Shown here: positions 16,656 to 26,075 of the stretch, piece by piece
Numbering within the stretch: position 1 is the first letter of the stretch
Layout of the letters: the number at the start of each line of letters is the position of its first letter
Assembly (NCBI RefSeq): GCF_900142695.1
Contig: NZ_FRBU01000005.1
Coordinates: 1 to 64,000 of the forward strand
Source of the DNA: Flavobacterium xanthum
GTDB lineage: Bacteria; Bacteroidota; Bacteroidia; Flavobacteriales; Flavobacteriaceae
DNA: 64,000 nt
Direction of reading: 5' to 3'
Notes under the pieces: generated by a model
Told to the model about the DNA's origin: nothing
The model's input: the letters and a program-made list of their open reading frames with translations, nothing else
The model's database searches: none
Program-made: the position numbers and the translations under genes

Positions 16656-17792
16656 ATGAAATCACAGCATCAGGTTATTTTATCGATAGGGAGTAATGAA
16701 GGCAATCGTTTGGAAAATATCGAGCGCTGTTTAGAATGGATACATCAGGAAGTTGGTACGGTTATAAAAGTTTCCAGATTGTATGAAACGCCCGCTTGGG
16801 GATTTGAAAGTGATGCTTTTTATAATTGTGCAGTGGTTTTGCATACTTTCAGTTCCGCAGCTAAAATTCTGACGCAGGTCTTAAAAATCGAAAAACGGTT
16901 GGGGCGTTTGCGAAACAAGACAAAAGTATACCAATCTCGCACGATTGATATTGATTTGATTGCATTCGATTTAGAAATTATTACAACTGAAAAACTCCAA
17001 ATTCCACATCCGTTAATGCAGAATAGGAATTTTGTATTGCTTCCCGTTCAGGATTTAGCATTGGATTGGAAACACCCCGTTCTTCAAAAAAACATATCGG
17101 AATTAATCCTTTTATCTCCAGATGATAGTGTTTGTACAATTGTTCAAGAATTAAGAAGTCCATTACAAAATATCTCTTTGGAGCAATTTAACTATGTTGC
17201 TTTTGAAGGAAATATTGGAGCAGGAAAAACCACTTTGGCTACAAAAATTTCGGAGGATTTTAATGCGAAAACCGTGTTAGAACGTTTCGCAGATAATCCA
17301 TTTTTACCCAAATTTTATAAAGACCAAAACCGGTATGCATTTCCACTTGAAATGTCATTTCTTGCAGATAGATACCAGCAATTATCCGATGATTTGGCTC
17401 AATTTGATTTGTTTAAAGACTTTCTGGTTGCCGATTATCATATTTTTAAATCGCTGATTTTTGCCAAAATAACTTTGGCCGAAGATGAGTATCGTTTGTA
17501 TCGCAATCTTTTTGATATCATTTACAGAGAAATGCCAAAACCGGATTTGTATATTTATTTGTATCAAAATTCAGAACGGCTTTTGCAAAATATAAAAAAG
17601 CGTGGCAGAAGCTACGAACAAAAAATTCCAGCCGAATATTTAGATAAAATCAATAGTGGTTATCTGGATTACATCAAATCACAAACGGATTTGAATGTTT
17701 TGATAATAGACGTATCGGACCGGGATTTTGTAAAAAATCAAGAAGATTATCTGTATATTTTAGAGCAGATACGAAAGAAAATTAGTAAATAA
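16656..17792 (+). CDS. folK: Fusion of HPPK (FolK) and deoxynucleoside kinase
   Basis: Residues 1 to about 165 are 6-hydroxymethyl-7,8-dihydropterin pyrophosphokinase (ILSIGSNEGNR, ETPAWGF, RTIDIDLIAF, HPLMQNRNFVLLP), a folate-synthesis step. The rest is a deoxynucleoside kinase: P-loop FEGNIGAGKTT, the ERF box VLERFADNPFL, and a late Arg-rich lid KKRGRSYEQ. I chose the ATG at 16656 (378 residues) over the TTG at 16644. It overlaps no gene but ends only 6 bases from the convergent T9SS cargo gene, so there is almost no room for a terminator; a weak hairpin ATTTTAC/GTAAAAT lies at 17796-17818. Confidence 0.92.
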   Translation: MKSQHQVILSIGSNEGNRLENIERCLEWIHQEVGTVIKVSRLYETPAWGFESDAFYNCAVVLHTFSSAAKILTQVLKIEKRLGRLRNKTKVYQSRTIDIDLIAFDLEIITTEKLQIPHPLMQNRNFVLLPVQDLALDWKHPVLQKNISELILLSPDDSVCTIVQELRSPLQNISLEQFNYVAFEGNIGAGKTTLATKISEDFNAKTVLERFADNPFLPKFYKDQNRYAFPLEMSFLADRYQQLSDDLAQFDLFKDFLVADYHIFKSLIFAKITLAEDEYRLYRNLFDIIYREMPKPDLYIYLYQNSERLLQNIKKRGRSYEQKIPAEYLDKINSGYLDYIKSQTDLNVLIIDVSDRDFVKNQEDYLYILEQIRKKISK

Positions 17793-17798
17793 AATATT

Positions 17799-20700
17799 TT
17801 ACCTTTTTAAAGTAAAATGGCCTTTTGTTTCTCTTCCATCTTCTAGTTTCAAGGTAAACCAATAATCATCTGTTGGCAAAGGTGTTCCATTGAAAGTGCC
17901 ATCCCAGCCTTGACTTGAATTAGGAACCCATTGCTTTAGGAGTTTTCCGTACCGGTCAAAAATGTAGAGTATCGATTTTGAATTGAAAGTGTCATTTATT
18001 CCTTTAATACTCCAATAATCATTATAACCATCGCTGTTTGGTGTAAAGAATTTTGGCGCTCCTATTACAGAAATAGTTTGACTAACGATACCACAACCGT
18101 TTTTGTCATTGATGAAAACCTCGTGAATTCCAGCAGGCACATTATCAAAAAAATTGGAGTCTTGCCAAAAATTATTGGGGTCATCCAAGCTGTATTCATA
18201 ATCTCCAGTTCCAGAAGTGTTAATTGTCACTGTATTGCTATCTGTCAAGTCTGCAATGTCACTAGAGTCAATAGTAGCAACATTCGAAGCGTTGACCGTT
18301 ATCGTTCTAATGCGACTGCATCCCGCATTATTGATTACTTCAACGGTATAATTTCCCACGGTATTTACATCTAATGCTGGGGAATTTGTCCCAACAATTA
18401 TTCCATCTTTCGTCCAAATATAATCGTAATTACTTGTTGGCGAACCATCTAAAATACCTGCATCCAGCGTTACAAAAAAGCTCGAAAGATTGGAACAAAC
18501 TAGTTCATTTGAAAGGCCATCCAAATTCAAGTCAATATTTGGAATAGGGTTGACAACAAAATTTAATGTCGTCGATGCCGTGCAAATTGTGTTTAATGGG
18601 TTTTGAACATTTACAGTAATATTTTGTGTATTGGTTACAAATGGATTGGGTAATGGACTTGGCAAAAGCATATTGTTTTGATCGTAATATTTGACAATCA
18701 TTCCAGTTTGTCCGCCAAGAATGGTGGTTTCAAATGATGAGGTATCAAAAGCAAATTGACCATCTTGATTGATTGGATTCGCTTCGTCGTCACAAGTTGT
18801 TGTAAGGGCTGAAGGAACAGCATTAGCAATTGGCGAAGCATCTACAATAAATGTTATGGTGTTTTCATCAAAGCATTGTTGAGTTGTATTATTGGTTACA
18901 ACCGCTTTAATGGTTTGCGAAGTTGATGTGAAATTTGCTGGAAATGGACTTGTAATCGAAACTCCGTTGGCATCTTTCAGAGGATTATTGGCTTGATCGA
19001 AATAAGTAACCGTTACATTGGTTTGTCCTTGTAATAAATCAGATTCCAACGATGAAGTATTGAATGTAAATATTCTATCGTTGTTATCGTCGCATTGTCG
19101 AGGAATAACAACTGTATTTGCAACAGGTAAAGCTTCAATTCTTAAAGTTAAGTACGGGCCTAAACCATAACAAGCATTATCCAAATCACTGTCAATCCGT
19201 ATCCAAATATCTTGCAAATTTGGATAACCAATGTTTCTGTAATTGGATAAGTTTACTATGCTATTGATCTCTTGTAAAGCCTCTTTTTCGTTTCTATAAT
19301 ACGCAATAGTGTACACATCATTGGGAGGTAATTTTGATTCTATTGCAGCTTTAGAAGGGGTCAAGTCAAAAGAGGCCACTCCGTCTCTTTTGTTGTTGTC
19401 ACTCGAGTCGTTCCCATTGAGGTCAAAATTATCATCACATTCTACTAATATTGGAAATTTATAGTTTGGATCAATGTTGGTGGCTGAGACTTTTAGTATT
19501 ATTTCGGCAACGCTATGACAACCAGTAGTATTATTGGCTACTCTCGCCCAAATTACAGTTGTGGAAGCAGTTGTGTTTTCAAAGGACAAATCATTTACAA
19601 TTAAATCCGAAGCTAATGGTGTATTTGCGCCCTCCTGAGTGGTGTAATAGGTAAAAGTTTCCTCGGTGTAATTTTCCGAAATTACACTATTATTTACCCT
19701 TAGATTAAACAAAGTTTTCCCATCTGGAATTGCATCGGTGTCGCATTGAGAAATTGTAATATTGACCACAACAGGAAGTGCATTTACAGTGACTATTAGT
19801 TCCGTTCTAGGACCTTCACATCCAGTAGTGTTATTAGTTTGGCTTACGAAATAAGACGTTGAACCCTGGTTTGTAGTTGATGGAGTAGGATTTGTTGTAC
19901 TAGATGTTCCGCCAGTTGCTGCGGTATACCAATTTAATATACAATTTGTAGCTGCCGTTGCTGATAATGGGGGTGCCGTCTCATTTTTACAGTAACTAAT
20001 ATTAGTAACTTCTGGAGCAGAGGGACGCGCGTTAATGGTTACCTTTATTTCGGAACGAGGTCCTTCGCAATTTGTAATGTTACTAGTTTGACTTACAAAA
20101 TAAGAGTAAATGCCTACAGTTGTTGTTGCTGGAATAGGGCTTGATGAACTTGGGGTTCCACCCGTTGCAGAGACATACCAATTTAAAGTGCAATTTGTAG
20201 ATGCTGTTGCGTTTAAAGCCGCTATTCCAGTTTCGTTTTGGCAATAACGAATGTCACTGATTACTGGAGCCAAAGGCCGAGCGTTAATGATAACTTTTAT
20301 TTCGGAACGAGCTCCTTCACAACCTGTAGCAGTATTCGTTTGGCTCACATAATAGGATGTTGTGCCAATTGTTGTTGATGACGGAATAGGTCTTGTTGCA
20401 TTTGAAGTTCCGCCCGTTGCCACGGTGTACCAATTTAAGATGCTATTTGGAGAAACAGCTGCAGACAAAGCAACAGGAGTCTCGTTTTGACAATAGAAAA
20501 CAGGTGAGATAACAGCTGGTGCGTCAGGTAAATTTATGATGGTGGCAATTATGGCAATTCTGGAAGTGGAGCATCCTGCATCTATATAATAAGTTGTGGT
20601 ATTTGTTAGGACTGGACTATAAGTTTCACCAGTTGTTAACGGCGTACCACCTGAGGAACTAGCATACCAATTGATTGTTCCATCTGTGGCTGTAGCGTTC

Positions 20701-21773
20701 AGTGTAACTGGCCCGGAACCGCATCTTGAATTGGGTGTTGTAGATGTTATTTTAGGAATTGTAATTGTGGTACTAGCTGAGATTTCAAGAACTGGATCTT
20801 CAGGCATTCCGCCATATTCTACAATGTATCCTTTGGGTTGATAATCGCCGCTTGTTGCTCCAGTATTTGATAAATCATTCCATGATCCAGGATTTCCAAC
20901 TGAGGGAGCTGTTATGTGTGCGTAATCTTCATTTCCTGCCTGATTGGGTTCATTAGTATTCCAAAAGTCAAAATTAAAGGGTGGAGTTGTTGAACCATTT
21001 GCTAGTCCATTCCAGAAAGTAGTTCCCGCTTCTGGTCCGGTTACCCATTTCCAAACGCCCTCAGTTTCGGCATCACTACCGCCAATCCATCCCGCTCCAG
21101 GGGCTTGTTTTCCTGCTAGTTGTGCTTCATCGGCTGCTGTGAGTGTAGCTAAGTAGCCTTGTAGTCCGTAATAGCGGCTTGTTTCAGCTGCGACTTTTGC
21201 TACTGTCCAGTTGATGCCAAAATTCTCAACATATTGATAATAATGACCGTTGCGAGGTAAATAATTTGCCTGTCCTATTGTTATTGAGAATTTCCTAATC
21301 CCTGACGGAGCAGGAGAGGAAGTGCTAAAAACAACATCTTTTATTGCACTAATAAAGTCTTCGTACACTACTTCTGTGCCAATAATTGGACTTGATAATT
21401 TTAGTTTTCCTTCAGCAGGATTCCAGTCAAAGGTGATTTTTGGGTGAAGTGCAGGATTGCTTAATTGTATTATATCCTGTCCATTAACATATCCCGAAGA
21501 GATCTGAATATATATAGCATCTGCTCCAGTGTCGAGGACGTCAGAGCCGATGATATTTACATCGGTTACAATCTTTAGGGGAGTTCCCGGGCAAAAGATT
21601 TGATTGCCAGAGGCCGTAATCTTTGGAGGGTTTTCAATAAATGTTGATTTTATTTCTTTTTCACTTGTATTACATTTATTGTTTTTTGTGTAAGTGGGAA
21701 TGGCAGAGTAATTTGCTATTGGAGCAAACACTAAAAACAGCAAAGTTATTTTGAAAAAAGCACTAAATCTCAT
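17799..21773 (-). CDS. Large T9SS-secreted protein: C-type lectin and Ig-like repeats, gliding-type C-terminal domain
   Basis: 1324 residues with an N-terminal signal peptide (about 1-23). Residues about 175-322 form a C-type-lectin-like domain (WIGGSDAETEGVWKWVTG, EPNQAGNEDYAHI, SWND). Four Ig-like repeats of about 80 residues follow (about 345-415, 416-497, 500-583, 585-667), each with YCQNE, LNWY..ATGGT and SYYVSQTN..TGCEG. Further beta-rich repeats with CDDD motifs come next. The last 85 or so residues (FFTPNSDGYNDYWSI... to KR) are the type-B sorting domain of gliding-motility-associated proteins, targeting it to the type IX secretion system. It is probably a cell-surface adhesin; the ligand is unknown. 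Confidence 0.9.
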   Translation of the reverse strand: MRFSAFFKITLLFLVFAPIANYSAIPTYTKNNKCNTSEKEIKSTFIENPPKITASGNQIFCPGTPLKIVTDVNIIGSDVLDTGADAIYIQISSGYVNGQDIIQLSNPALHPKITFDWNPAEGKLKLSSPIIGTEVVYEDFISAIKDVVFSTSSPAPSGIRKFSITIGQANYLPRNGHYYQYVENFGINWTVAKVAAETSRYYGLQGYLATLTAADEAQLAGKQAPGAGWIGGSDAETEGVWKWVTGPEAGTTFWNGLANGSTTPPFNFDFWNTNEPNQAGNEDYAHITAPSVGNPGSWNDLSNTGATSGDYQPKGYIVEYGGMPEDPVLEISASTTITIPKITSTTPNSRCGSGPVTLNATATDGTINWYASSSGGTPLTTGETYSPVLTNTTTYYIDAGCSTSRIAIIATIINLPDAPAVISPVFYCQNETPVALSAAVSPNSILNWYTVATGGTSNATRPIPSSTTIGTTSYYVSQTNTATGCEGARSEIKVIINARPLAPVISDIRYCQNETGIAALNATASTNCTLNWYVSATGGTPSSSSPIPATTTVGIYSYFVSQTSNITNCEGPRSEIKVTINARPSAPEVTNISYCKNETAPPLSATAATNCILNWYTAATGGTSSTTNPTPSTTNQGSTSYFVSQTNNTTGCEGPRTELIVTVNALPVVVNITISQCDTDAIPDGKTLFNLRVNNSVISENYTEETFTYYTTQEGANTPLASDLIVNDLSFENTTASTTVIWARVANNTTGCHSVAEIILKVSATNIDPNYKFPILVECDDNFDLNGNDSSDNNKRDGVASFDLTPSKAAIESKLPPNDVYTIAYYRNEKEALQEINSIVNLSNYRNIGYPNLQDIWIRIDSDLDNACYGLGPYLTLRIEALPVANTVVIPRQCDDNNDRIFTFNTSSLESDLLQGQTNVTVTYFDQANNPLKDANGVSITSPFPANFTSTSQTIKAVVTNNTTQQCFDENTITFIVDASPIANAVPSALTTTCDDEANPINQDGQFAFDTSSFETTILGGQTGMIVKYYDQNNMLLPSPLPNPFVTNTQNITVNVQNPLNTICTASTTLNFVVNPIPNIDLNLDGLSNELVCSNLSSFFVTLDAGILDGSPTSNYDYIWTKDGIIVGTNSPALDVNTVGNYTVEVINNAGCSRIRTITVNASNVATIDSSDIADLTDSNTVTINTSGTGDYEYSLDDPNNFWQDSNFFDNVPAGIHEVFINDKNGCGIVSQTISVIGAPKFFTPNSDGYNDYWSIKGINDTFNSKSILYIFDRYGKLLKQWVPNSSQGWDGTFNGTPLPTDDYWFTLKLEDGRETKGHFTLKR
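19773..20528 (-). repeat. Tandem Ig-like repeat region inside the T9SS cargo gene
   Basis: Three consecutive, very similar repeats of about 250 bases encode Ig-like units 2 to 4 of the cargo protein. The near-identity of blocks such as NWY..ATGGT and EGPRSEIKV suggests recent internal duplication. Confidence 0.75.
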
Positions 21774-21811
21774 TTTATAAAAGTAGACGTTTTATGCTAA
21801 AAAAAGCAACT

Positions 21812-22348
21812 TTATTTCGGCCAATTCATTTTAGAAAATAAATCCCAAACCACAATCCCTGCGCTTACAGATATATTCAAAGAATGTTTGGTGCCTAATT
21901 GCGGGATTTCGATAGAACCATCGCACAAGGCAACTGCTTCTTGAGAAACGCCATAGACTTCATTTCCAAAAACTAAAGCATATTTTTCTCCCTTTTTAAC
22001 TTCAAAATTTTGTAGAAAAATAGCGCTTTCCACTTGTTCTATGGCAAGTGTGATTATGTTTTCTTTTTTTAAATTTTCAATTACTTCTAATACATTTTTG
22101 TGATGTTCCCAAACAACTGTTTCAGTGGCGCCAAGGGCTGTTTTGTGAATTTCTTTATTAGGAGGAGTAGCGGTAATGCCGCACAAATAAATTTTTTCAA
22201 TTAAAAAAGCATCAGCAGTTCTAAAAACAGAACCTATATTATGCAAGCTGCGAATATCATCTAAAACCAAAATAAGGGGTGTTTTTTCCGATTGTTTAAA
22301 ATCTTCAATGGATTTTCGCTCCAATTCGCTGTTTTCAAGCTTTCTCAT
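21812..22348 (-). CDS. TrmH/SpoU-family RNA 2'-O-methyltransferase
   Basis: 178 residues from the ATG at 22348 (MRKLENSELERKS). The upstream ATG at 22372 would sit on the preceding terminator and is less likely. SPOUT-fold motifs are present: DDIRSLHNIGSVFRTADAF (motif 1, with the Asn and Arg typical of TrmH), ALVFGNEVYGVS (motif 2) and IPQLGTKHSLNISVSAGIVVWDL (motif 3, cofactor knot). It methylates a ribose in tRNA or rRNA; the target cannot be read from sequence. The T9SS cargo gene follows 38 bases later on the same strand. Confidence 0.9.
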   Translation of the reverse strand: MRKLENSELERKSIEDFKQSEKTPLILVLDDIRSLHNIGSVFRTADAFLIEKIYLCGITATPPNKEIHKTALGATETVVWEHHKNVLEVIENLKKENIITLAIEQVESAIFLQNFEVKKGEKYALVFGNEVYGVSQEAVALCDGSIEIPQLGTKHSLNISVSAGIVVWDLFSKMNWPK

Positions 22349-22372
22349 ATTTTTTTTGGGATTTTTATGCAT

Positions 22373-22408
22373 AAAAAAGCTCCCGACAAGGAGGGAGCTT
22401 TTTTTTAT
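22373..22408 (-). terminator. Intrinsic terminator after the DUF1573 gene
   Basis: AAAAAAGCTCCC pairs with GGGAGCTTTTTT around an 8-base loop, with a T-run on the minus strand. Confidence 0.8.
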
Positions 22409-22421
22409 TGTTTTCTAAAAT

Positions 22422-22871
22422 TTAGCTTTTTGCAGCATCAGCAGCTGAAACATTTCCTTTTATTGTAAGTGTTTTACTTGGTACAACAGCATTTGTGGTC
22501 AAAGTTACCGTTTTTGTAAATGCTTGTCCTGCTCTTGAAGTATCATATTTTACTCCAATAACACCTTTTGCACCTGGAGCAATTGGCTCTTTTGGATATG
22601 TTGGTACAGTACAACCACATGAACCTTGAGCATTAGTTATGATTAATGGTTTGTTACCGTTATTAGTAAAAACAAATTCACGACGACCATCAGAATTGTA
22701 AGCTACAGTACCGTAGTCAATGGTTTCAGTTACGAATACCATTCCTGCTCCATTTACTTTTGCAGTTGCAACTTTAGTATTTGTTGCTTTTAATTTTTTT
22801 GATGTTTCTTGTGCGTTAGAAGTAGTAACTCCTAAAGTAACTAGCAAGGCTAGAGCAATTATTTTTTTCAT
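22422..22871 (-). CDS. DUF1573 secreted protein
   Basis: 149 residues with a clear signal peptide (MKKIIALALLVTLGVTTSNAQ). The body carries the DUF1573 pattern: FVFTNNGNKPLIITNAQGSCGCTVPTYPKEPIAPG, an Ig-like fold with a conserved CGC motif. Such proteins are abundant in Bacteroidetes and probably periplasmic; their function is unknown. A -7 element (minus TAGATTTG, 22897-22904) precedes the start. Confidence 0.88.
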   Translation of the reverse strand: MKKIIALALLVTLGVTTSNAQETSKKLKATNTKVATAKVNGAGMVFVTETIDYGTVAYNSDGRREFVFTNNGNKPLIITNAQGSCGCTVPTYPKEPIAPGAKGVIGVKYDTSRAGQAFTKTVTLTTNAVVPSKTLTIKGNVSAADAAKS

Positions 22872-23031
22872 CTTTGTTTAATTTTATAAATATTCACAAA
22901 TCTATGTAAAAATTAGAATTTACGCCTTAATATTCTCTTAAAAAAATAGTTTAATTTTTGGAGGAGATCGCATTTTTGTTTTAAAATCTATAAATTCGCT
23001 TAAATTTTATTTAATTTCAAACACAAAACCA

Positions 23032-25638
23032 TTGGCATCTAAAGATAAAGTAGTTAAGGAAACACCGTTAATGAAACAATACAACGAGATAAAAAGGAAA
23101 TATCCTGATGCTTGTCTTTTGTTTCGTGTGGGGGATTTTTACGAGACATTTGGTGAAGACGCCGTCCGTGCTTCTAAAATTTTAGGAATCGTCTTGACTA
23201 AGCGTGGAGCGGGTTCTGAGACGGAAACGGCTTTGGCAGGTTTTCCGCATCATTCCTTAAATACCTATTTGCCAAAATTAGTTAAGGCTGGACTTCGTGT
23301 AGCTATTTGTGATCAGCTTGAAGATCCTAAAATGACTAAAACTATTGTGAAACGTGGTGTTACTGAACTTGTAACTCCAGGAGTTTCAATGAATGATGAG
23401 GTTTTACAATCTAAAACGAATAACTTTTTAGCATCTATTTATTTTGCAAATAAATCTATAGGAATTTCCTTTCTTGATGTTTCCACAGGAGAGTTTTTGA
23501 CAGCTCAAGGAAACGCGGAATATATTGATAAGCTTTTACAGAATTTTAATCCAAGTGAAGTTCTGATTCCAAAAAACAATAAAAGTGATTTCCGGGAAAT
23601 TTTCGGTGACGATTACCATAGTTTTTATCTCGAAGACTGGATTTATAAGGAAGATTACGCATTCGAAACCTTGACTAAACATTTTCAAACCGTTTCATTG
23701 AAAGGATTTGGAATCGAAGAACTCAAAGAAGGAATTATTGCTTCGGGCGCTATTTTGTATTATTTGTCCGAAACGCAACACAATAGAGTGCAGCACATCA
23801 CAGCGATTCAGCGCATTGCCGAAGATGCTTATGTCTGGATGGATCGGTTTACGATTCGAAATTTAGAATTGTATCACAGTTATAATCCAAATGCGGTCAC
23901 GCTGCTTGATGTTATTGATAAAACGCTTTCGCCAATGGGGGGGCGTTTGCTAAAACGTTGGTTGGCATTGCCGTTAAAAGACAGTCATAAAATTCAAGGT
24001 CGACACCAAGTGGTTTCTTATTTAAAAGAAAATCAAAGCGTTCTGAAAAACATCCAAAATCAAATCAAGCAGATTTCCGATTTAGAGCGGTTGATTTCAA
24101 AAATTGCTGCTGGAAAAGTATCACCTCGCGAAGTGGTGTATTTGAAAGAATCCTTAGATGCAATTATTCCAATAAAAACATTGGCTCTGGAAAGTCCGCA
24201 AGAAGCTGTAAAAGTAATCGGTGATAGTTTGCACAGTTGCGAATTGCTGCGTGAAAAAATTAAAACGGTTTTAAATCAAGATGCTCCTGTGGCTATTGCC
24301 AAAGGGAATGCGATTGCAAAAGGAATCAATGCCGAATTAGATGAGCTACGGGCAATATCAACTTCTGGAAAAGAATTTTTAGAAGGAATTGAAAAACGAG
24401 AATCACAAGCAACTGGAATTTCGTCGTTGAAAATCTCTTTTAATAACGTTTTTGGATATTACATCGAAGTGAGGAATATGCACAAGGACAAAGTTCCCAC
24501 GGAATGGATTCGGAAACAAACCTTGGTCAATGCAGAACGATACATTACCGAAGAATTAAAAGAATATGAAACGAAAATCCTCGGTGCCGAAGAAAAAATT
24601 CATAAAATAGAAGTAGAATTGTTTGAACAGTTGGTCAGTTGGATTGCAACTTACATAAAGCCTGTTCAGATGAATGCTAATTTAATAGCACAGTTGGATT
24701 GTCTTTGTTCGTTCACGCAATTGGCTATTGAAAACAAATATGTTTGCCCGGAACTCGATCAAACATTCGAACTGGAAATTAAAAACGGAAGGCATCCCGT
24801 TATCGAAAAACAATTGCCTGTTGGAATGCCTTATATTGCGAATGATGTTTTCTTAGATAGAGAAACACAGCAATTGATCATGATTACGGGTCCTAATATG
24901 TCCGGAAAGTCGGCTATTTTGCGTCAAACCGCTTTGATTGTGCTCTTGTCTCAAATGGGAAGTTTTGTTCCTGCAGAAAGCGTGAGAATGGGAATTGTAG
25001 ATAAAATTTTCACAAGAGTGGGAGCCAGCGATAATATTTCGATGGGTGAATCTACTTTTATGGTCGAAATGAATGAAACAGCTTCCATCTTGAACAATAT
25101 TTCGGATCGTAGTTTAGTGCTTTTAGATGAAATTGGAAGAGGAACGAGTACGTATGATGGGATTTCTATCGCTTGGGCAATTGCAGAGTTTTTGCACGAA
25201 CATCCTTCTAAGCCTAAAACTTTGTTTGCAACGCATTATCATGAATTGAATGAAATGAGTGAATCATTGCCTAGAATTCAGAATTATAATGTGGCTGTAA
25301 AGGAATTGAAAGATACGGTACTTTTTATTCGAAAATTGGTCAAAGGAGGAAGTGCTCATAGTTTTGGAATACACGTAGCAAAAATGGCCGGAATGCCTCA
25401 GATTGTAATTTTGAAAGCACAAAAGCTATTGAAAAAATTGGAAAAGAATCATTCTAGTGATGCGTTAAACGGGATTAAAGCAGCGCAAGACGACATGCAA
25501 ATGAGCTTTTTTAATCTGGATGATCCTTTGTTGGAAGAGATCAAAGAAGAGATCTTAAATTTGGACATCAATACCATTACTCCGATGGAAGCACTGATGA
25601 AACTCAATGAAATTAAAAGAATGTTGACCCGAAAATAA
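23032..25638 (+). CDS. mutS: DNA mismatch repair protein MutS
   Basis: 868-residue mismatch-recognition ATPase. The mismatch-binding Phe-x-Glu motif is in LFRVGDFYETFGEDA near residue 36. Connector, lever and clamp regions follow, then the ABC-type ATPase with Walker A GPNMSGKSA, MGESTFMVEMNETA, Walker B LVLLDEIGRGTSTYDG and the H-loop TLFATHYHEL. There is no in-frame ATG before residue 14; the TTG at 23032 starts the conserved ASKDKVVKETPLMKQY stretch, so it is the likely start. Two tRNA genes lie downstream on the same strand with their own promoter. Confidence 0.96.
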   Translation: MASKDKVVKETPLMKQYNEIKRKYPDACLLFRVGDFYETFGEDAVRASKILGIVLTKRGAGSETETALAGFPHHSLNTYLPKLVKAGLRVAICDQLEDPKMTKTIVKRGVTELVTPGVSMNDEVLQSKTNNFLASIYFANKSIGISFLDVSTGEFLTAQGNAEYIDKLLQNFNPSEVLIPKNNKSDFREIFGDDYHSFYLEDWIYKEDYAFETLTKHFQTVSLKGFGIEELKEGIIASGAILYYLSETQHNRVQHITAIQRIAEDAYVWMDRFTIRNLELYHSYNPNAVTLLDVIDKTLSPMGGRLLKRWLALPLKDSHKIQGRHQVVSYLKENQSVLKNIQNQIKQISDLERLISKIAAGKVSPREVVYLKESLDAIIPIKTLALESPQEAVKVIGDSLHSCELLREKIKTVLNQDAPVAIAKGNAIAKGINAELDELRAISTSGKEFLEGIEKRESQATGISSLKISFNNVFGYYIEVRNMHKDKVPTEWIRKQTLVNAERYITEELKEYETKILGAEEKIHKIEVELFEQLVSWIATYIKPVQMNANLIAQLDCLCSFTQLAIENKYVCPELDQTFELEIKNGRHPVIEKQLPVGMPYIANDVFLDRETQQLIMITGPNMSGKSAILRQTALIVLLSQMGSFVPAESVRMGIVDKIFTRVGASDNISMGESTFMVEMNETASILNNISDRSLVLLDEIGRGTSTYDGISIAWAIAEFLHEHPSKPKTLFATHYHELNEMSESLPRIQNYNVAVKELKDTVLFIRKLVKGGSAHSFGIHVAKMAGMPQIVILKAQKLLKKLEKNHSSDALNGIKAAQDDMQMSFFNLDDPLLEEIKEEILNLDINTITPMEALMKLNEIKRMLTRK

Positions 25639-25706
25639 ATTTTTCGTTTTAAAGTTTACGTTATCAGAAGGTTAACTTTTATCTTTAAATTTTTTGCAAA
25701 AAAGGC

Positions 25707-25736
25707 TTGTGTAATTCAATAAATGTCCTAAATTTG
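25707..25736 (+). promoter_or_regulatory. Promoter of the tRNA-Gly/tRNA-Leu unit
   Basis: TTG at 25707-25709, 19-base spacer and TAAATTTG at 25729-25736, an exact consensus match 49 bases before tRNA-Gly. Confidence 0.7.
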
Positions 25737-25785
25737 CATCCGCAATACAGAACAAGTATCGCGGTTCTTTCTAAGAATTGAAAAT

Positions 25786-25861
25786 GCGAAAATAGCTCAG
25801 TTGGTAGAGCGCGACCTTGCCAAGGTCGAGGTCGCGGGTTCGAGCCCCGTTTTTCGCTCCA
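25786..25861 (+). tRNA. tRNA-Gly (anticodon GCC)
   Basis: 76 bases. The acceptor GCGAAAA pairs with TTTTCGC. D-loop GCTCAGTTGGTAGAGC, anticodon loop CTTGCCAAG with GCC, and T-arm GCGGGTTCGAGCCCCGT are all present. The discriminator T is followed by an encoded CCA. Confidence 0.95.
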
Positions 25862-25872
25862 CACCACATAAT

Positions 25873-25958
25873 GCTCGGATGGTGAAATTGGTAGACACGC
25901 TGGACTTAAAATCCAGTGAACAGCAATGTTCGTGCGGGTTCAAGTCCCGCTCTGAGTA
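25873..25958 (+). tRNA. tRNA-Leu (anticodon TAA)
   Basis: 86 bases with the long variable arm typical of Leu. The anticodon loop CTTAAAA gives TAA between CTGGA and TCCAG stems. The T-loop GGGTTCAAGTCCC is normal. The acceptor GCTCGGA pairs with TCTGAGT with two G-U pairs. CCA is not encoded. It lies 11 bases after tRNA-Gly. Confidence 0.93.
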
Positions 25959-25960
25959 CA

Positions 25961-25989
25961 AAGCTCCTTCGAAAGAAGGAGCTTTTTTT
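25961..25989 (+). terminator. Intrinsic terminator after tRNA-Leu
   Basis: AAGCTCCTTC (25961-25970) GAAA GAAGGAGCTT (25975-25984) followed by Ts. Confidence 0.9.
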
Positions 25990-26075
25990 ATGGCTTTTAT
26001 TCAGCCAAGAAAAGAAATCTTATTAAAAATGCTATTGGGAGTACTGTTGCTTAATTTTTACTAACACGAAATGTT

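Noticed and set aside
19773..20528. Repeats of the T9SS cargo gene as a mobile element
   Set aside because: They stay in frame and encode intact Ig-like domains, so they are internal protein repeats.
25801..26064. Reading frame spanning both tRNA genes
   Set aside because: Its codons are explained by tRNA sequence and the terminator; a protein gene here is not credible.
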